Source: Chlorops oryzae (taxonomy: Eukaryota; Arthropoda; Insecta; Diptera; Chloropidae). Taken from it: 64,000 bases of DNA. The notes beneath the pieces are model-generated. The model saw only the letters and a program-made list of their open reading frames with translations, searched no databases and was not told the origin of the DNA. The stretch spans positions 115,548,737-115,612,736 of the forward strand of contig CM035806.1 of the NCBI GenBank assembly GCA_020466095.1, read 5' to 3'. This document shows, piece by piece, positions 1 through 11,026 of this stretch (the first letter of the stretch is position 1; every line of letters starts with the position of its first letter). The position numbers and the translations under genes were made by a program.

Positions 1-22
1 AAATCAGCCAAATATTAAGGTA

Positions 23-975
23 GAGTAAGGGCGGGTAATGTGGTATAGGCGGGTAATGTGGTATAGTAGCTTTTCTCTTTAACTAAACACACAGGGTTCA
101 CGGAACTACGCTTAATAGCTTCAGGTTTTAATAGAACTATGAAAGCAAGACAGTTTTTTATTTTTGCAAGTCATGCTATAAATCAGTTGGGAAGAAACTG
201 CGTGGAAGTGTGTTCGTGTTTTTTTTTGAGCTCAACTAAAAACTGAATTTTTTAATTTAAAAAATTTTTTAAACTTCATGAAGCTTACATTTATGTAACA
301 AGAAACTGTTTTCTTAAAGCAGGGTATAAATCGTAGTTTAAAAAAAATTAATACTTTCTTGAAAATCAGTATTTCTTTGAATCAACACGAGTGCGGGTAT
401 TGTGGTATAGGCTACCGATAGTGGCGAAAACATAATATTAAATGACACAACAGGTGAGGGGTTTTCGGATTTTCCACCAAAAAAAGAAGCTGTGTGTGAT
501 TATGGCGATAAAGCCTATGGGGACGATGCAATTATTATAGCATGGGTCACATGTCTGCAATGCGAGCTCGTTTGGGCTCATGAAAAATGTATTCCAAATC
601 GCAGTGCCATTTTTCTTTGCAATTCTTGCAAATAATCTTTTTTCTTTCTAAAAACATAAATAAATAAATAAAACATAAACCACAACTTATTTATTAGAAA
701 AAAAAAATTATTTACAGGTGTTGTGGTATACTATACCACATTACCAGACCTGGTGTACCACATTACCCTCCAAATTTTGCAATTGCCGATATTCGAGTTT
801 TTTTATATATTGATAAATATGTCAAAAACAAGGAGCCCCAACGCTTAAACAGTTAACGTAGTGTGTGCCTAACATTCATATTATATCAATAGTTCAACAG
901 TATTTTAATCAGATAAAAATTGTAGTTGTTGGCGGCAAAAAACTATTAGGTATACCACATTACCCGCCCTTCCTC
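23..975. mobile_element. Non-autonomous pogo/Tigger-like DNA transposon
   Basis: Positions 21-47 and the reverse complement of 951-977 match at 26 of 27 bases, including the flanking TA that would be the target duplication (21-22 and 976-977). The ends read GAGTAAGGGCGGGTAATG and GAGGAAGGGCGGGTAATG. The motif GTAATGTGGTATA recurs near both ends and inside (about 34, 52, 400, 728, 750), as expected of transposase-binding subterminal repeats. At 953 bp the element is too short for a full transposase; only a C-terminal zinc-finger piece remains (429-635). TA duplication plus that finger type point to the pogo/Tigger branch of Tc1-mariner; this is inference from structure. Confidence 0.75.
429..635 (+). 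pseudogene. Remnant of pogo-like transposase C-terminal PHD-like zinc finger
   Basis: An open stretch of 68 codons ends at TAA 633-635. It has a Cys/His pattern of the PHD-like finger found at the C-terminus of many insect pogo/Tigger transposases: a lone Cys, then CLQC, WAHEKC and a final FLCNSCK. No start codon, HTH or DDE domain is present, so this is the last part of a gene left by internal deletion of the element spanning 23-975. It lies inside that element's terminal repeats, which supports the assignment. It could not make an active transposase. Confidence 0.6.
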
Positions 976-3109
976 TACGTATTTTTTTCTTAATTTCCCT
1001 CAGTTTTTTCGGACAATTTTTTGAAATTTCGCGTTTCACGTCATATTTATAAAAAACACATTTTTTCAATCTCGTACCTATACTGAAAGATCTAAGGACG
1101 CTAGAAAAATTTTTTTAAGATAAGAAATGTTTGTCTTTTGATCAACTTTCGTGTTAGTTATACGAAATACCGTTACAATTGTTATATAAAAGAAAAAATT
1201 TAATTTAGCAAAGAAATATTTTTTTTTTAAATTTGGGTATTTGAACTTTTTTTTCAATAATTACATATATGTAATTATGTTAATGTCAACATAGTTTTAA
1301 GATTTTTCCTCTTGTTGTTAGACTCTAATTAATCAAAAAAGATACAGAAAAGGATACAGATAAGGCAGATAATTTCGAAAAATTCAATGAAACGTGCTTC
1401 TTTATTGCGAAAAATATTGGTTCTAGTTTTGAAAAAATTAGTTGAAAAATGCGCCCACAGGAGCACTTCTACAAAAAGCTTTACACCGGTTCATTTCTGA
1501 GAAATGGTTCGAATTTGTTCGACCGTATTAAGTAATAACTGCGCTGAATATATTCCTATGATTTCAACAAAACTTTTATTCTACTTACAGATTGTTTTAT
1601 AAAATCCGATGGGGTTTGAGCCATTTTAACTATTTACTACTTATATTTTATTTATTTCAATACTTTTCAATTCCAAACGGTTCGCTTGTGATTTTTAAGT
1701 TTCTGAATATAAGTGCTACCACACATTCCAAAATTCACAAAAGCTCTTTCCATAATTTTGGTGCCACCATTTAGATCTCTATCTTCCTATCCTAAACAGA
1801 CTACAGCATGAATGCAAATCAACGGCTTGATTTTGCATTATGTCGTGCATTAGATGTGAATTTAATAATCTAAATGCACAACTCGAAGTGTGAACTGGCC
1901 GATTTTTGGTTGACAGCTCAATAAAAAAAACTACCAAAATTTAAGGTATTTTTGTTATTTATTGGCAACATACGGCAAGTTTACTGTCAGCTGCTTGTGG
2001 AAAGAAAGAGAAGTCTAAACTGATTCCAAAACAGACAAATTATGCCGTCTCTTTTCTTCGCATTGCTTTCTAATACCAAAGTAATTGCTTCCAAAGCATT
2101 GTTTCATAATCTAAACGCGGACCTTGTCAATTGTTTCAACATATAGTAACTATATGGTTTCAATACATGGGAATTGTAAGCAAAGACCCCAGCAAGAAAA
2201 TATCTCCCGCATGACCAAGTCATCTGTGATACCAACGATGACATATAGTTGACAGTATCATAAATGACTTATCGGAGAACATGTCTTCATTCTCATTGCT
2301 TCTTTGTTCTTGAATAGATTTTCATGAACTCAGTTGCTGCCTGTTGTAGCTCTGGGGATAGCGTATCCGCTTAACAATCTACAAATTCATGGAGTCTCGA
2401 GCTCACTTCCGCGCTCAAAAAAACAATTCTAAAACAAAAATCTATAAATAGAAACAAAGTAGTGAGCACACCACACTCTCAAATGCTTTTTTTTCTATCG
2501 CTCCCTCTACGATGACAATGGCCGGCTAGCTGTCACAACCTCCCTTTTCAGATCCCGTGCGATGACAATGTCACTGGTGATGGCCTGTTCCATTTACTTC
2601 GAAATGTCGTTAAAAGTATCATACAAATTGCCAGTGCTCTCAGCTTCTATGTCACGCTAGCATAGGTGATGTCATTGTAGCTTTTCCTACTGGGAACTTC
2701 TTAAACGTTTTAAACAACCTAACTGCTGATTACAAGAAAGCATTGACAGCTTTTGTGATTTTCATTAGCGGTTCTTGATTTCGTATTTCAGTTGTAGTCT
2801 TTTAAGGCTATTATATGCCTGCCACACGTAGTTCCAAGTTGAGCAATTTCAAAACAAAATGGAAATTGCCTCAATTTCAAAATTTGCTCTGAAATTTTTT
2901 GATATTCAGCGTTTTCGATTTACGTGTGACAAGCTTATTAGCACTCTTTAATTTGACTAGGTTTGCCATATGTGCTGTTTTTTGGAGTACAAGTGCTGCT
3001 TTTTTTGTTCGTGCTTTTTTGTAGTGCTCTTTGACCAGGCTCTTTTTAGGGATACTCGATGTTGGAAACCGATCAATTTAAACTTTGAGATATCAACAAC
3101 GATATTAAT
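976..3109. other. AT-rich stretch without recognisable gene
   Basis: About 2.1 kb of AT-rich sequence. The longest open frames are short, lack family motifs and sit in low-complexity sequence. A tRNA-like head occurs near 2345. A possible short inverted pair, CCACACGTA near 2822 and TACGTGTG near 2924, encloses about 110 bp and may be a small MITE. Nothing else is supported. Confidence 0.4.
2345..2400 (+). repeat. Possible tRNA-derived SINE head (degenerate)
   Basis: The sequence GCTCTGGGGATAGCGTA resembles the first bases of the complete SINE at 57743 (GCTCTGGGATAGCGTA), that is, a Pol III A-box region. The following B-box region is poor and no tail or target duplication is seen, so this is at most an old or truncated copy. 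Confidence 0.35.
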
Positions 3110-3945
3110 AGTAAGGGTGTTATAGTCAGGCGAGCCTGACAAAAAAATACCCGACACAGACTAACATCTTCAAATAATTTTTAATATCAAGAGGTGTTTA
3201 AGGCCATTAGGGGCCCCATATACCGACTTTTATTGAATTTCTTTATGAAAACCGCTCTTTTGCCACGCCCACTTTTCCCATTTTTTGTTTTCTAATCGGA
3301 GGCCTTAATATACGTTCAAATTCTAGGTTTCAGTAAAATATCTCAAAAAATCCGGTTTTGGGGCAATTTTGAGATTTTTGTGACAGACCCTAGTACTGGA
3401 GGTACCCTTAATAATGGACCTATCAAAAAAAAATGTTGGAGAGGATGTTTATGGCTACAAAGAAAGCATAACTGCCAAATTTCGTTCAAGTCCCATTTGA
3501 AATTCGGGTGTAGGAGGTAATTTTTGAAAAACGCCCTTCGGGCACGCCCACTTTTCCAATATTTTGAAATTGAATAAATTGACTTCAAATATGTTCAACT
3601 ATCAAGTTTCATCAAAATATCTTGAAAAACTTCCCTTTAAGAGCAGTTTTTGTGATTTTCGTAACAGACCCTAGTACTGGAGGTATCCCTAAAAATGGTC
3701 CGATCGGGTCCATACTCGAACTTGTTCCCAGCAAACATTTACGCTTACTAAACAATTGGAAGTAACTTGCGCCCGCAAACAAAAGGCTTGGATCCAAGTG
3801 TTGGAATTTATTTGGAATTCAAGTGTAAATAACCAAAACGGCTCCCTTTTTATTCAATTGGATTTCAGATTGGAAAACATAAAAATCCAAGCAATCGAAT
3901 TAAATATTTTCCAAGCCTAAACAAGCAGTACCAATCCGATGTAGG

Positions 3946-3972
3946 CGGGTTCAATCCCCGCTGCGGCGAGGG
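3946..3972 (+). repeat. tRNA-like T-arm (SINE or tRNA relic)
   Basis: GCGGGTTCAATCCCCGC can form a perfect five-pair T stem around a TTCAATC loop, matching a Pol III B box. No acceptor 5' strand or good D arm is seen upstream, so it is not a functional tRNA gene. A T-run follows at once. Confidence 0.35.
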
Positions 3973-4235
3973 TTTTTTTTTTTTTTTTGTGAATACTTAG
4001 GTAGATAATATAACATTTAAATAATATTTCAAAACTTAGAGGAATATCTAGCTTTCATTCAAACATTTATAAAAAAAAAAAAATTTTTTTTAAAGCACAT
4101 TGTGTATGCATTACGTTTCTGACGACCGGATATGAACCTAAATTTATAACTGCCAACTTTCTTTCTCCCCTCTAAGTGGATCAAATTTTACCTCAGATAT
4201 CTTTTCTACGTCCCAATTTTTCCACAATCTTTTTT

Positions 4236-4330
4236 CGCCCGCGACAGGAATCGAACTCGAGCCCTTCAGGTTACCAAATCGCAACACGCTCTCATAACGC
4301 TACCGAGAGATCTCATTCGCGCGTGCTAGA
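4236..4330 (-). repeat. tRNA-like pseudogene or SINE relic
   Basis: On the minus strand TCTCGGTAGCGTTATGAGAG forms a D-arm-like stem. Further on GTTGC..GTAAC can pair as an anticodon stem, and GAGTTCGATTCCTG fits a B box. The T stem and acceptor stem do not pair well, so this is a decayed tRNA or tRNA-derived SINE. Confidence 0.4.
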
Positions 4331-5161
4331 ATTAATATATTAACGTTCGAAAAAATCGAACTGTAGACACCTCGTATGTATGTACGATGTATGTGGGCAA
4401 TTCCATTTGTTGGTACGTTACACTTTTTTCAATTTTGGGCACATAACTTCTTAAGTTTTTTAAACACGATGTCGAGCTTTTCCAGTAAATAAAGATAGGC
4501 ATGAGTTCTAGAAAATACAATATTTAATTTTGAAAAAAGTCCATGGGGCATCCTGGTAATGCTGATTAAAATGCGTTGGTACGTTACAAATTTTTCTAGC
4601 TGTTTTGAGAGAGCGGCAGATATTGTGAAAACTCTGCTCTCCTACTGAATGTAGTTTTACAAAATTTTTATGAATTATGTAAAAAAGGTTACTTTCGATG
4701 CTTTGCATTAAAAAACCCAAAAAATATGTGTTGATAAATTTTAAAAAATATTATACGCCTGTTGGTACGTTACGTTGGTATGTTACATAAAAATTTTTGA
4801 AATCGAACTGTCATAGAGATATCAAAGTAAAAAAAAATTTTACAAAAGATTTGACCTAAATCTATAAAATTAACCTTCTGAATAGTATAGAAGCTTTTTA
4901 TGCCCGGCAGACTATATGTGCCGGGAATACTATCTTTTTGCAACTGTTTGAAATACCCAGGTGTTTCATCAAATGAGGGTACCTCCTGCTCATCAAGTAA
5001 AAAAATTAGGCGTGATCGTTTATGCTTTAAAACTGTGTATGTCCAAAACAGGGTTGGATCGACGGTGGCTATTTCGGGTTTGCACCCCCCTTTGCGAAAT
5101 TTTGATAGTTTGGATGGTTTGTGCATATCAAAGACTTCTATCCAACAAATATAAAAAATCA

Positions 5162-5389
5162 GGTGTGTGATTGGATTCCCGGGAATTCATTTCCCCGGGA
5201 AATTGAAATAAATACTCGGGAATTTAAATATGTTCGAAATTTTTTAATTCGAAAATTTTATCGTATAGCCGCTCTTTTGTTTTTGACAATGTCAATTCTT
5301 TCAAAATTTCCATACATTCTTCAAAATATTGGAGGAACGAAATTCCCTTTCCCCAAAATTTGGGGAAAGGGAATCCAATCACATGCCCG
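5162..5389. repeat. Small inverted-repeat element (MITE-like)
   Basis: TGTGATTGGATTCCC near the left end is inverted as GGGAATCCAATCACA at the right end. Both ends also carry CCCGGG or GGGG/CCCC runs. The pair encloses about 225 bp with no ORF. No clear target duplication was found. It lies inside the larger CCCAGC element. Confidence 0.45.
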
Positions 5390-6489
5390 AATAAAAAATG
5401 TACATACTAATTTTCAAGTTACATAGATCTTAGCACATTTGAAACTGCGACCGGTACCTTGTCAGGCTAACAATCATGAAAGCGTTGGTACGTTACAGCT
5501 TTTAAATGCTATTTAAAATTAAAAATAATCCACAAATATAATTTTTTTAACGGTATTCTTTGAACAATTTCGAATACTTAGAGGAAAAAATAAAGAGCAT
5601 TTATTTCATCGACATGCTTTACTTTGACACTAACTTTGTTGCATTTAGCGTTGGTATGTTACACAAACTTTGCGGCCAAATGCAACACTGTCTGAGTCGC
5701 TTAAAATTATACTTTTCGTACTTTTGCCAGCTTAATCTAAAGCTCTTGATTGTTAACCATTATTGGGCTTAGTTATATATCGAAAAATATATACATGTTT
5801 TATTTGCTGACCTTGGGAAAATTTTCGACGTTTGACATTTTTCGTCGAATAATTTAAGCTTTTCACAAAACACGCGTGTCCACTTGCGAAAAAAGGATGC
5901 ACTATATGAATTTAACAGCAACGTATAGATTACATATCTGTTCAACTATTATTGATATTTTTTTCCAACTTTAATCGAAAAAAATTTTTTTTTCTTCTCA
6001 TCGATTTCTGTGGAATTGCCCATGTACGGATTTGCGAAGTACTTGAGATATTTAACGTTTCCCAAACACATTTGGAAAGCGTTTGGGAAATGTTTGCGAA
6101 TTTAATATAGCACATATATGCTTGGAAAAAGTTTGGAAAATTTCTTGGAAGCAAATGAATAGTAAGCACCTTTGTAAAAAGCTTATGCAAATGTTTGCTG
6201 GGTTCTTACTCATGTGCTTGTGAGAACGCATATCAAATTTCATCAAGATAGCTCAACTCCTTCGATAAGATATTTGTATACAAACAGACGGACAGACAGA
6301 CGGACAGACAGACGGACAGACAGACATGGCTAAATCGAATCTCCTGGTGACGCTGATCATTTCTATATATATTTTGTATAGTCTATCTCAACTGGTTCTG
6401 GGTGTTACACACAACCACACAAACGCAATATACCCTCGACACAGAGTGTGTCGGGTATAACAATAGCACTAAGCCAATTTCACTACAAG

Positions 6490-6971
6490 TAAATAGCTCA
6501 GGACGTGTATTTCGAGAGGCAGGGAATAGCCGAGAATAGAAAAGAGAAAAAATACACGATTTTGAAGAAATATAAAGTTTCTTTATTGTGAGGAATTATG
6601 GGAGAATTCTTACTTGTGTGGTTTGAATGTGATCGTCGCCGTTCGTTGCTGATTCGGAGAATTATGCTTCGTAGAGTGATTTAATTAAGTAAAGTTTGAA
6701 CTCGAGATAATAAATTGAAATAAATTACTTTGAAAGTCAATTAATTTAGAGATCAAAATATATGGAAACGATTTAAATATGATCGCGGGAAAATATTGAG
6801 CAAGCCTTGGTACGTTCGTATTCACGTTCGATACAAGAATCCAACTTTTCGGCGCAGATGCAACGCATGATATGCAATTCTTTGGCAACTTGTTGCAGAT
6901 AGACGATGGTTGCATTTTAGTATATGGAGGGAAACTGTTCTACGCACTGCACTAGGACGTCTGCATGAACA
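6490..6971 (-). repeat. 3' LTR of BEL element 1
   Basis: 482 bp, matching the right LTR throughout. Read on the minus strand it begins TGTTCATGCAGACG and ends GAGCTATTTA. It is bordered by the ACAAG duplication on the left. Confidence 0.92.
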
Positions 6972-6986
6972 TTCCGCCCCCCTTGC
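6972..6986 (-). other. Polypurine tract of BEL element 1
   Basis: On the minus strand a purine-rich run, AAGGGGGGCGGAA, lies directly against the start of the 3' LTR. This is the expected position of the plus-strand primer. Confidence 0.7.
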
Positions 6987-7218
6987 AGTGCTAGGGCGCA
7001 AGATCACCTTCAAACCACCACAAGACCTCTCGTTGTTCTGCAAAAATGAGAGTGATATAAGTTCTACATGCGAGAAAGTTTCATTGGTTATATTATATGT
7101 AAGTGCAGTGCAATTCAATTTTATTGGAAAATGGGTTTTTTGGTATTTTGAATTCATTAAAAAAGATAAAATAGTAGAAATAAAATTTATATATATATAT
7201 ATATTTTTTTTTTTTAAC

Positions 7219-8139
7219 TTAATTGTTTACTACCCCTGTTAGCACATAACCGAAGATGGTCAGCTGACCCAGTGGTCGTCCGTATTGTCCTTCGAGAAGC
7301 CCGGAGCGCATAATTTTAGCATATACATCCGCTCCCAATATAATATCTACATCCGCGGATTGGTAGAACTTAGGGTCGGCCAGTTTAATACCCATGAATA
7401 GCGATGTGATGCGTTCGTCGATATTTCTTTGTGGCGTCACGATGGTCATATCTTTAATGTGGGCTTGAATTGTGAGCTGGAGATTCAAGTCCATTTTTGC
7501 ACGTAGTTGCAGGACGCATTGATGTTCTCCATTGACTACGTTGTAGGGTGGCCGTATTTTCCTTGCACACCTTTCCGTTAAAATGGACTCTACGGAATTC
7601 GGCTCCAGTAGTGCCCTTAAAGAATACAATTTGTGCTGCACTGCAACTTTTATTATTGCCGTTGGCCGTAACATCACCCCGGCAGTTGTGACAGCAGTGA
7701 GCATGGACGAGCGGGGTCCGTCACTGCTGCGCTCCTCGGAACACGAGCGAGGTGTCCGGTATTGTGGGAGCGACGAGCGAGGTCTCTCAACACGCCGTTG
7801 ACCCAACCGAGAAGCCATGAGACAAGATGGCGGTTGAGTTTGATACGAGCGAGATCTTCGATGAGCCATGGGACGAGATGGCTTTTGAGTCCTTTTTCTG
7901 TCGTCGTGCAAAAGCGAATGATGTTGCTCGTGGCACCGGTGACAGAGATGCTTGCTTGGGCAATTTCGCCTAATATGTGTTTGCGCCAAGCAGTTTGAAC
8001 AATATCGGTGAAGCAAAACCATACGTAATCTGCCTTCGAGCGATTGCTTCAAAAACGTCGGGCAAAGCCGCAGCGCATGTGGTTTTTTGCAAATTAAACA
8101 ATTCATTGTTGCTGAATCTTTGGAAGCCTGGGAATTCAT
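7219..8139 (-). CDS. BEL element 1 third ORF: gag-like zinc knuckles plus retropepsin-like domain
   Basis: An uninterrupted ORF of about 306 codons from the ATG at 8139, lying between integrase and the 3' LTR. The open frame continues upstream to 8226, overlapping the integrase end by 23 bp. Residues about 13-80 hold three knuckle-like clusters (CLICKKPHALRLC, CSNCLAQTHIRRNC, CHRCHEQHHSLLH), closely like those in BEL gag. An Arg/Ser-rich linker follows. The last 150 residues follow the DUF1758-type retropepsin pattern, ending ILGADVY..GQLTIFGYVLTG. The active-site DPGS motif is EPNS here, so proteolysis is unlikely. The upstream extension (8140-8226) is hydrophobic and might mimic a signal peptide, but it overlaps integrase. 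Function unknown; a nucleic-acid-binding or Gag-partner role is inference. Confidence 0.7.
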   Translation of the reverse strand: MNSQASKDSATMNCLICKKPHALRLCPTFLKQSLEGRLRMVLLHRYCSNCLAQTHIRRNCPSKHLCHRCHEQHHSLLHDDRKRTQKPSRPMAHRRSRSYQTQPPSCLMASRLGQRRVERPRSSLPQYRTPRSCSEERSSDGPRSSMLTAVTTAGVMLRPTAIIKVAVQHKLYSLRALLEPNSVESILTERCARKIRPPYNVVNGEHQCVLQLRAKMDLNLQLTIQAHIKDMTIVTPQRNIDERITSLFMGIKLADPKFYQSADVDIILGADVYAKIMRSGLLEGQYGRPLGQLTIFGYVLTGVVNN

Positions 8140-8203
8140 GCTAAAGTATAAAAATGAAAGGGAAAATACGCACAAAAACAAATAAAAATATGATGTTGAA
8201 AAA

Positions 8204-9376
8204 TCATGGATTCGGGAGTAAAACAAGTTTAACTACAGGTCGTTTGATAACGCCCTTAGCCGTTTTGATGCTGACCACTCGTACGCGATTTTCAGAACCG
8301 CAGTGTACACTTTCTACTCTCCCTAAACGCCATTCGTTGGGAGGGAGATTTTCGTCTTGTATGACGACTAAATCGTTACTCGAGATATCCTTTTGGGGAA
8401 ATTTCCATTTGTTGCGTTTATGTATTTCTTTTAAATATTCTGATTTCCATCTTTTACAAAAATGCTGATAAATTGCTTTAAATTTCTGATAACGATTTAC
8501 AATGGACATGGGATTGTTCTCAATTTCAGCGTCTGGCAGAGAGAGAAGTGGACCTCCAATAAGGAAGTGCCCTGGAGTTAACGGTTCTACATCTGTGGGG
8601 TCATCGGAGATAGGACTCAAAGGTCGAGAGTTTAGACATGCCTCAATTCGATGAAGAATCGTGCTGAATTCTTCAAACGTGTATTTAAAATTGACTGCAA
8701 AGCGTTGAAAATGAAATTTGAAGGATTTGACCCCTGCTTCCCAAAGTCCTCCCATGTGAGGGGCTCCAGGTGGAATAAATTTCCATTCAACTGCTTGACT
8801 CGAATACTTATGCTCAACATTCGATTTCGTAGCTTTTAGAAATTCTTTAAACTCATTCTTCAATACTCGAGAAGCGCCAACAAAATTTGTACCATTGTCG
8901 GAAAATATTTTTGCTGGACAGCCTCGCCGGGCTACAAATCGAGCAAAGGCTGCCAAGAACATGGGCGTCGTGAGGTCACTAACTGCTTCAAGATGTATTG
9001 CCTTGGTAGCAAAACAAACGAACAGTGAAACGTAACCTTTTGTTACACTGCATCCTCGACCTCTGTAGCTCTTTATATCAAAAGGACCACAGAAATCGAT
9101 ACCAGTTGACGTGAACGGTCTAGCAATAGTTACTCGTTCTGGAGGCAAGGCAGCCATCAGTTGGCTTTGCACTTTCTTTTTATGGACAAGGCATACTTTA
9201 CAAGTATTAATAATGGATCTAATCAAGTTTTTAGCTTTCGGAATCCAAAATTGTTGACGTATCAAGCGTAACATGAGTTGATTACCCCCATGTAAACTGA
9301 TTTCATGAATAAAGTTCACAAACAGACGCGTGAATCGAGCAGAATATGGAAGAATAATGGGAAACTTTTCATTATA
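8204..9376 (-). pseudogene. BEL element 1 integrase region
   Basis: About 390 codons in one frame, with the first Met at 9319, continuing the pol frame after an in-frame TAA at 9377-9379. It has an HHCC-like zinc segment (HGGN..ICNTCKVCLVHKK type), then the DDE core: GIDFCGPFDI, FSDNGTNFVGA and GLWEAGVKSF supply the two Asp and the Glu. The C-terminus (VVIQDENLPPNEWRLGRV) matches the DUF5641-type tail of BEL integrases. The integrase itself looks complete; it is untranslatable from the natural polyprotein because of upstream stops. Confidence 0.88.
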
Positions 9377-9379
9377 TCC

Positions 9380-10315
9380 TTAAGAAAGGGAACGTGATAA
9401 GCGACTTCCCACTCGGAGTAATCCATCAATGTCGAGAAAAGGATTTAAAGTAGTAAGTTTGCTTTTGGGATCAACGGGAAGTTTTTTCGACAGCAAAAAA
9501 TATTCCCTCGCGAAATAAGCTTTCTGCGCAATTTGAATCAAATTACTTTGAGTGGATTTAATTTCAGCACTTGTAACGGTTTTCGTATATGAAACCGCAC
9601 CTTGACTTCGCCGTTTCGTGAAACGAAAAACATACGAAAGCACACGTATTGCACGAGCGAAATTTGAAAATCTATCCATCAGAGCGTCAAAATTGCTAAA
9701 AAATGCATAATTAATTTTAATAGCCTTTTGTTCTAAATTGGTGTCGAATGTGCATGAGGGATTCAATTTTGGCCATGCGTCTGCTTCCAATTTTAACCAT
9801 GAAGGTCCTGTCCACCATACTTGATTTTTGACGAGATCTTCGCTGTCCATCCCTCGACTAATCATATCCGCAGGATTGTCATTGGAGTCCACATGAAACT
9901 AATTTTCTTGGTTGGTTGTTTCTAAAATTTTTGACACTCGATTGGCTACAAATGTATTCCATGCACACGGGGGCTTTTGAAGCCACGCGAGAACAATTGT
10001 GGAATCAGTCCAACAGAATAGAGATTTTTTATTTATTTTTAATTCTTCGACTAATGCTCCTATCATTTCGGATAATAAAGTTGCACCACAGAGTTCTAAT
10101 CGAGGGAGAGAAACAGATTTGACTGGTGCGACCCGAGATTTTGCAAATATAAGATTTGGTGTTACAATTGGTCCATTTTCTGAACGAATATATATACATG
10201 CTCCGAATGCTTTTTCGGAGGCATCACAAAAAGCATGATATTGAACAGCGGCATTTGGTGAATAATTTACCCATCTTGGTATACGTATTTTATTAATAGA
10301 TTTATGACTTTTCAT
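9380..10315 (-). pseudogene. BEL element 1 RNase H and connection region
   Basis: The two open stretches (10315-9899 and 9892-9380) are in the same frame, separated by a TAG at 9896-9898 where BEL proteins normally have Trp before the HV.S.DNPAD motif. RNase H landmarks are AFCDASEKAFGACIY, the LPRLELCGA helix and CWTDSTIVLAWL. The C-terminal part leads into integrase through a further in-frame TAA. Upstream, 10316-10472 still reads as RT thumb sequence but in other frames. Confidence 0.85.
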
Positions 10316-10472
10316 GAAATCTTTCCATATAATGAGAAGGTCAGAAGGAATTTTCTCATCCCATTCTATTTTTTTTTAACCATAACTGTTGCATGAACAT
10401 TTTGGCAACGATAATGATAGGTGAATGCCATCCTGCGGGATCAAAAAGTTTAGCGATCATGGAAATAACTTC

Positions 10473-11024
10473 TCATTTCGTGTACGAAGATTGATCAGGA
10501 AAGGGGAACACTGTGAAGAAAAAACTATCGGAATTAGCATTCCAATGAATGCCCAAAGTTTTGGTGGAGCTACAGTCTTCGATTTTTAGAAAGTCTTCAT
10601 TCAATAAATCTGTCACTGGGAGTGAATTCAAAACTTCTTTACAATTCGATGTCCATTTTCTTATATTGAAACCAACCGAATTGGTCGCCTGAATAAGTTG
10701 TTCTAAAGCTTCGAGAGTGTCCTTTATAGTATGTGCCCCTGCAAGTGCATCATCGACGTACATCATGTTTTTCAAAATATTTGAAGCTAAGGGAAGAGAA
10801 TGTTCAACATCATAGGCCAATTGGATGAGAGCTCGAATGGCCAAATAAGGCGCACAATTAACTCCAAAAGTAACTGTTTTCAGTTCGAACTCTTCCAAGG
10901 GATCTGAGGGTGATTCACGAAAAATAATTCGCTGAAAGGGAGTGTGTGAGTCATGTACTCGTATTTGACGATACATTTTTTCTAAATCGCCATTAAAAAC
11001 GTAGCGGAAAAATCGCCATTTCAC
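10473..11024 (-). pseudogene. BEL element 1 reverse transcriptase palm
   Basis: This encodes FNGDLEKMYRQI, KTVTFGVNCAPYLAIRAL and the catalytic MMYVDDALAG, so the YVDD box is intact. The N-terminal fingers are missing. The preceding frame breaks after HHAVFKPES, and about 35 residues present in BEL element 2 between that point and the WR-YVFNG motif are absent, with a frame change. This internal deletion alone would inactivate the RT. Confidence 0.88.
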
Positions 11025-11026
11025 GA

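Larger units (their letters stand above)
3727..6202. mobile_element. Inverted-repeat DNA transposon with CCCAGC ends
   Basis: The ends are CCCAGCAAACATTT and its inverse AAATGTTTGCTGGG. They interrupt a family-A element exactly where other copies read straight through (CTTGTTCTTACTC), leaving a TT on each side. The 2476-bp interior has no long ORF. It holds six copies of GTTGGTAYGTTAC (4409, 4575, 4761, 4774, 5484, 5650), two tRNA-like segments and a small MITE-like palindrome. The superfamily is not recognised. It is non-autonomous as it stands. Confidence 0.7.
3110..6460 (+). mobile_element. mini-me/DINE-1-like element, family A copy 1, interrupted
   Basis: The left part (3110-3726) opens with a hairpin GTCAGGCGAGCCTGAC and the subterminal motif ATACCCGACACAG. 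The right part (6203-6460) has GACA/GACG repeats, a conserved core, a short TA tract and a 3' hairpin ending GACACAGAGTGTGTCGGGTATAA. The 5' ATACCCGACACA and 3' TGTGTCGGGTAT are inverted to each other. Four other copies (28325, 39793, 50597, 58653) share this order, so the boundaries are well supported. mini-me/DINE-1 elements are considered Helitron-related non-autonomous elements. A 2476-bp element has inserted in this copy. Confidence 0.75.

Noticed and set aside
4236..4330. Functional tRNA gene on the minus strand
   Set aside because: The D arm and B box are suggestive, but T and acceptor stems fail to pair.
8140..8226. Signal peptide and env-like start for the third ORF of BEL element 1
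   Set aside because: The hydrophobic extension overlaps the end of integrase in another frame, and the protein has knuckles and a protease-like fold instead of an envelope layout; ATG 8139 is the better start.
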